Source of the DNA: Arthrobacter sp. H-02-3 | Lineage (GTDB): Bacteria > Actinomycetota > Actinomycetes > Actinomycetales > Micrococcaceae | Assembly: GCF_003097355.1 (NCBI RefSeq) | Contig: NZ_PYUI01000001.1 | Location: forward strand, 186,001-250,000 | Direction: 5' to 3' | Length of the DNA: 64,000 bases | Translations under genes and position numbers: made by a program | The notes under the pieces: model-generated | Databases searched by the model: none | What the model was told of the DNA's origin: nothing | Seen by the model: only the letters and a program-made list of their open reading frames with translations | Shown here: piece by piece, positions 61,917 to 64,000 of the stretch | Layout: each line of letters begins with the position of its first letter | Numbering within the stretch: position 1 is the first letter of the stretch

Positions 61917-62480
61917 TCACCACGGCAGTTCGCCGGAGCGGAGCTGGTCCTGAAAGCCGTGGATCCAGGCGATTTCGGCCTGCAGCATGCTCTGCTGGTA
62001 CTGGATGTCGACCCAGTACTTGCGCTCTACGCCCTTGGTCCGGAGCAACTCTTCGCCGGACTCCAGGTACTCAAGCTGCTCCTGCAGTGCCGTGAGCCGC
62101 TGGTCCAGGAGTCCGGCGACGACGTCGGCCGGCAGGTTGTAGGCCTCGGAAATGGCCAGCGGGAAGGACGGGTATTCGTTGACCGGGGCGGCGAGCATGT
62201 CCCGAATGCGCGTCGTGAACGCTTCACGGCCGGCATTCGAGATGGTGTACGTGGTGCGTTCCGGGCGGTTGCCTTCCCGGTCCGTCCCCGTGGCAGCGAC
62301 GAGGCCCTGCTCCTCCAGCCGCCCGACCGCGTGATAGAGCGTTCCGGGCCGGACCTTGACCAGCCGGTCCTCGTGCCGGGCGATCAGAAGCTGGTACATC
62401 TCGTAGGGATGCATCGGCTCTTCCACGAGCAGGGAGAGCGCGGCGAGACCCAACGGTGTCAATGCGGTTCCCCGGGCCAT
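61917..62480 (-). CDS. PadR-family transcriptional regulator
   Basis: 187 residues: an N-terminal winged helix (TPLGLAALSLLVEEPMHPYEM; RPGTLYHAVGRLEEQGLV) and a C-terminal helical dimerisation domain (Vir-type, LDQRLTALQEQLEYL). ATG 62480 chosen by the typical MARGTALTPLG start. First gene of a two-gene unit with the MFS exporter; a 24-bp perfect palindrome sits just upstream and is the likely operator, so autorepression relieved by an exported compound is expected. Confidence 0.92.
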   Translation of the reverse strand: MARGTALTPLGLAALSLLVEEPMHPYEMYQLLIARHEDRLVKVRPGTLYHAVGRLEEQGLVAATGTDREGNRPERTTYTISNAGREAFTTRIRDMLAAPVNEYPSFPLAISEAYNLPADVVAGLLDQRLTALQEQLEYLESGEELLRTKGVERKYWVDIQYQQSMLQAEIAWIHGFQDQLRSGELPW

Positions 62481-62522
62481 GATGCGGTGTCCTCTTCGTT
62501 CTGCAGTGCTTGTACTCCGCAA

Positions 62523-62546
62523 CGATTATTCCACGTGGAATAATCG
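62523..62546. promoter_or_regulatory. 24-bp perfect palindrome, candidate PadR operator
   Basis: CGATTATTCCAC followed directly by its exact complement, 43-66 nt upstream of the PadR start. It is A/T-rich in very GC-rich surroundings. TTATTCC..GGAATAA may overlap the promoter. Confidence 0.75.
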
Positions 62547-62647
62547 GGTGCAATCGTCCCTTGCCCCACTGCCCCGGCACCAGCCCCGCCCCGAACCCCG
62601 CGCGGTCCCCGGCAGGCCGGCCAGGAGGCCGGCCCGGCGGGCCTTCG

Positions 62648-63085
62648 TCAGCCGAGGAGGGCCAGGATGTCAGTCCGGGCAAACATCTGCGCGGCGGCCC
62701 GCGCGGAGGGGGTGCCGGCGTCGGGGTCGGCCCCGGCCTCCAGCAGCTCGCGGGCGACGTCGGTGTAGCCCTTGAAGACGGCGCCGGCCAGCGGTGTCTG
62801 GCCGCGGTCATTGGGCGTGTTGGCGTCGCCGCCGTGCTCCAGGATCAGCCGGACCGTGGCGGCGTGGCCGTGGTAGGCCGCCAGCATGACCAGCGAGTCA
62901 CCGGAGGCATTGGTCAGCGTGGCCGGGGCGCCGGCCGCCAGGTAGGCGCCCAGCACTTCGGAGTTGCCTTCGCGGGCCGCATCGAACAGCGTGTGGGCGA
63001 GCGCCAGCGTCTCGTCGTCGGGCTTGGACTCGTTGGGTGCCGACCCGTTCTGTGCTGACCCGTTCAACGGAGACCCGGCGCTCAT
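62648..63085 (-). CDS. ankyrin-repeat protein
   Basis: 145 residues with about three to four ankyrin repeats (HTLFDAAREGNSEVLGAYLA; NASGDSLVMLAAYHGHAATV; NDRGQTPLAGAVFKGYTDVA). The first ~22 residues are a Gly/Ser/Asn-rich leader containing two GSA units. No signal peptide. Its ATG overlaps the stop of the YgfZ-like gene by 4 nt, so the two are translationally coupled. A protein-binding role is likely; partner unknown. Confidence 0.88.
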   Translation of the reverse strand: MSAGSPLNGSAQNGSAPNESKPDDETLALAHTLFDAAREGNSEVLGAYLAAGAPATLTNASGDSLVMLAAYHGHAATVRLILEHGGDANTPNDRGQTPLAGAVFKGYTDVARELLEAGADPDAGTPSARAAAQMFARTDILALLG

Positions 63086-64000
63086 CGGGTGCCCCGCAGG
63101 AAGCCGGTCTGACGGCCCACGACCTGGCCGGCGTCGGGCGCCACAATGAGTTCCTGGGCCGCGGCGTAGGGCTCGTCGCCGTCGACGACGGTCAGGACCT
63201 CGTCCGCGGCGACGGAGCGTTTGATGACAGCAAGGGCCACCGGGCCCATTTCGTAGTGCTGCGCCACCGACGTCACGGAGCCCACCTTGCGGTCGCCGGC
63301 GCGGACTTCGCTGCCGACGGCGGGCAGGGTGTGCTGGGAGCCGTCGAGCTGGAGGAACACGAGCCGCCGCGGCGGGTGGCCCAGGTTGTGGACGCGGGCG
63401 ACTGTCTCCTGGCCCTTGTAGCAGCCCTTGGACAGGTGCACGGCCGTGCGGAGGAGGTCAAGCTCATGCGGAATGGTTTTATCGTCGGTTTCCGCACCCC
63501 AGCGGGGACGCCACGCGGCGATCCGGAGCGCCTCGGCCGCAAGGGTGCCGGCGAGGGGCCGGTCTCCGACCGTGGCGGCAAGGTCAGCCGCGGGGACAAG
63601 GTACTCGAACCACGGCCGTTCCAGGCCGGGATGGGCGTCCTCACCCACCACCGCGTAGGAGTAGCCGCCGACGCCCACGTGCGGCCACGGGTCCTCCCAG
63701 ACCAGGAGCTGCGCCCACTCTTCAATCCGGCGGGTGGACCCGAGTACGGCCCAGTCCGCCGAGACGTCGGCGACCTCGACGCGGAGCATGAACTTCATCT
63801 TGGTGAGCCATTCGGCGAGCGATGCCGCCTCGGCTCCTTCGACGATCAGCCACGTGGTGGCGCCGTCGTCCACCACCCGGGCGTCAAATTCGATCCGGCC
63901 CTGGACGCTGAGCAGCAGCAGTTCGGTGGACTGGCCCGGGGCCAGGCCGGTGAGCTGCTGCGAGGACAGGGTGTTGAGCCAGCTGAGCCGGTCCGGACCC
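63082..64000 (-). CDS. YgfZ/GcvT-like folate-binding protein (5' end outside window)
   Basis: The frame stays open to the window edge (last full codon at 63999), giving ~305 residues. GPDRLSWLNTLSSQQL at the visible start and the signature KGCYKGQETVARVHNLG mark the YgfZ/IbaG-type GcvT relatives that assist Fe-S cluster enzymes through a tetrahydrofolate-dependent step. The signature Cys is present. The GTG at 63876 is internal and not the true start. Overlaps the ankyrin gene by 4 nt. Confidence 0.9.
   Translation of the reverse strand, partial: GPDRLSWLNTLSSQQLTGLAPGQSTELLLLSVQGRIEFDARVVDDGATTWLIVEGAEAASLAEWLTKMKFMLRVEVADVSADWAVLGSTRRIEEWAQLLVWEDPWPHVGVGGYSYAVVGEDAHPGLERPWFEYLVPAADLAATVGDRPLAGTLAAEALRIAAWRPRWGAETDDKTIPHELDLLRTAVHLSKGCYKGQETVARVHNLGHPPRRLVFLQLDGSQHTLPAVGSEVRAGDRKVGSVTSVAQHYEMGPVALAVIKRSVAADEVLTVVDGDEPYAAAQELIVAPDAGQVVGRQTGFLRGTR

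Overview
The window is chromosomal DNA from a high-GC actinobacterium, most likely the family Micrococcaceae close to Arthrobacter/Pseudarthrobacter. This is judged from the ribosomal gene order, long Ala/Glu/Lys-rich tails on ribosomal proteins, a large acidic NusG N-terminus, frequent GTG/TTG starts and the style of the proteins. No gene lies in a prophage, insertion sequence, integrase or CRISPR context.

Most of the window is the minus-strand core information-processing locus, read from high to low coordinates: tRNA-Trp, secE, nusG, rplK, rplA (52.2-49.3 kb); rplJ, rplL (46.3-45.3 kb); rpoB, rpoC (40.8-33.3 kb); rpsL, rpsG, fusA, tuf (32.8-28.3 kb); the S10 cluster rpsJ to rpsQ (23.0-17.7 kb); the spc cluster rplN to rplO (17.1-13.0 kb); secY, adk, map (12.8-9.8 kb); and infA, rpmJ, rpsM, rpsK, rpoA, rplQ, truA (4.8-0.6 kb). 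Strong hairpins after rpsQ, rplO, rpsK, rplQ, tuf, rpoC, rplL and rplA suggest that this long cluster is really a series of units.

Genes not belonging to translation are inserted between these units. They are a P1-family peptidase and a sugar/polyol ABC importer (5.0-9.7 kb); a GH1 beta-glucosidase, two paralogous polytopic membrane proteins and a 40-residue membrane peptide between the S10 and str clusters (23.4-28.1 kb); a thiolase, a YbaK-type deacylase and an exported CpdB-like nucleotidase between rpoB and rplL (41.2-45.0 kb); and two tandem double-GNAT acetyltransferases between rplJL and rplKA (46.7-49.1 kb).

The right-hand 11 kb is ordinary chromosome. It holds an aminotransferase; a PspC-domain two-component system divergent from an operon of PspC/membrane proteins (53.8-58.3 kb, probably an envelope-stress module); phosphofructokinase; a GNAT protein; a PadR regulator with a 24-bp perfect palindrome and an MFS exporter; an ankyrin-repeat protein; and a YgfZ-like protein cut by the window end. 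The left end carries the tail of a sensor histidine kinase.

I saw no clear undescribed multi-gene defence or mobile system. The most interesting signals are non-coding. Every convergent gene junction with room for it carries a roughly 60-nt near-perfect hairpin. Three other hairpins share a conserved loop. An 11-mer is repeated upstream of both rpoA and rpoB. A terminator is embedded in the first codons of truA.
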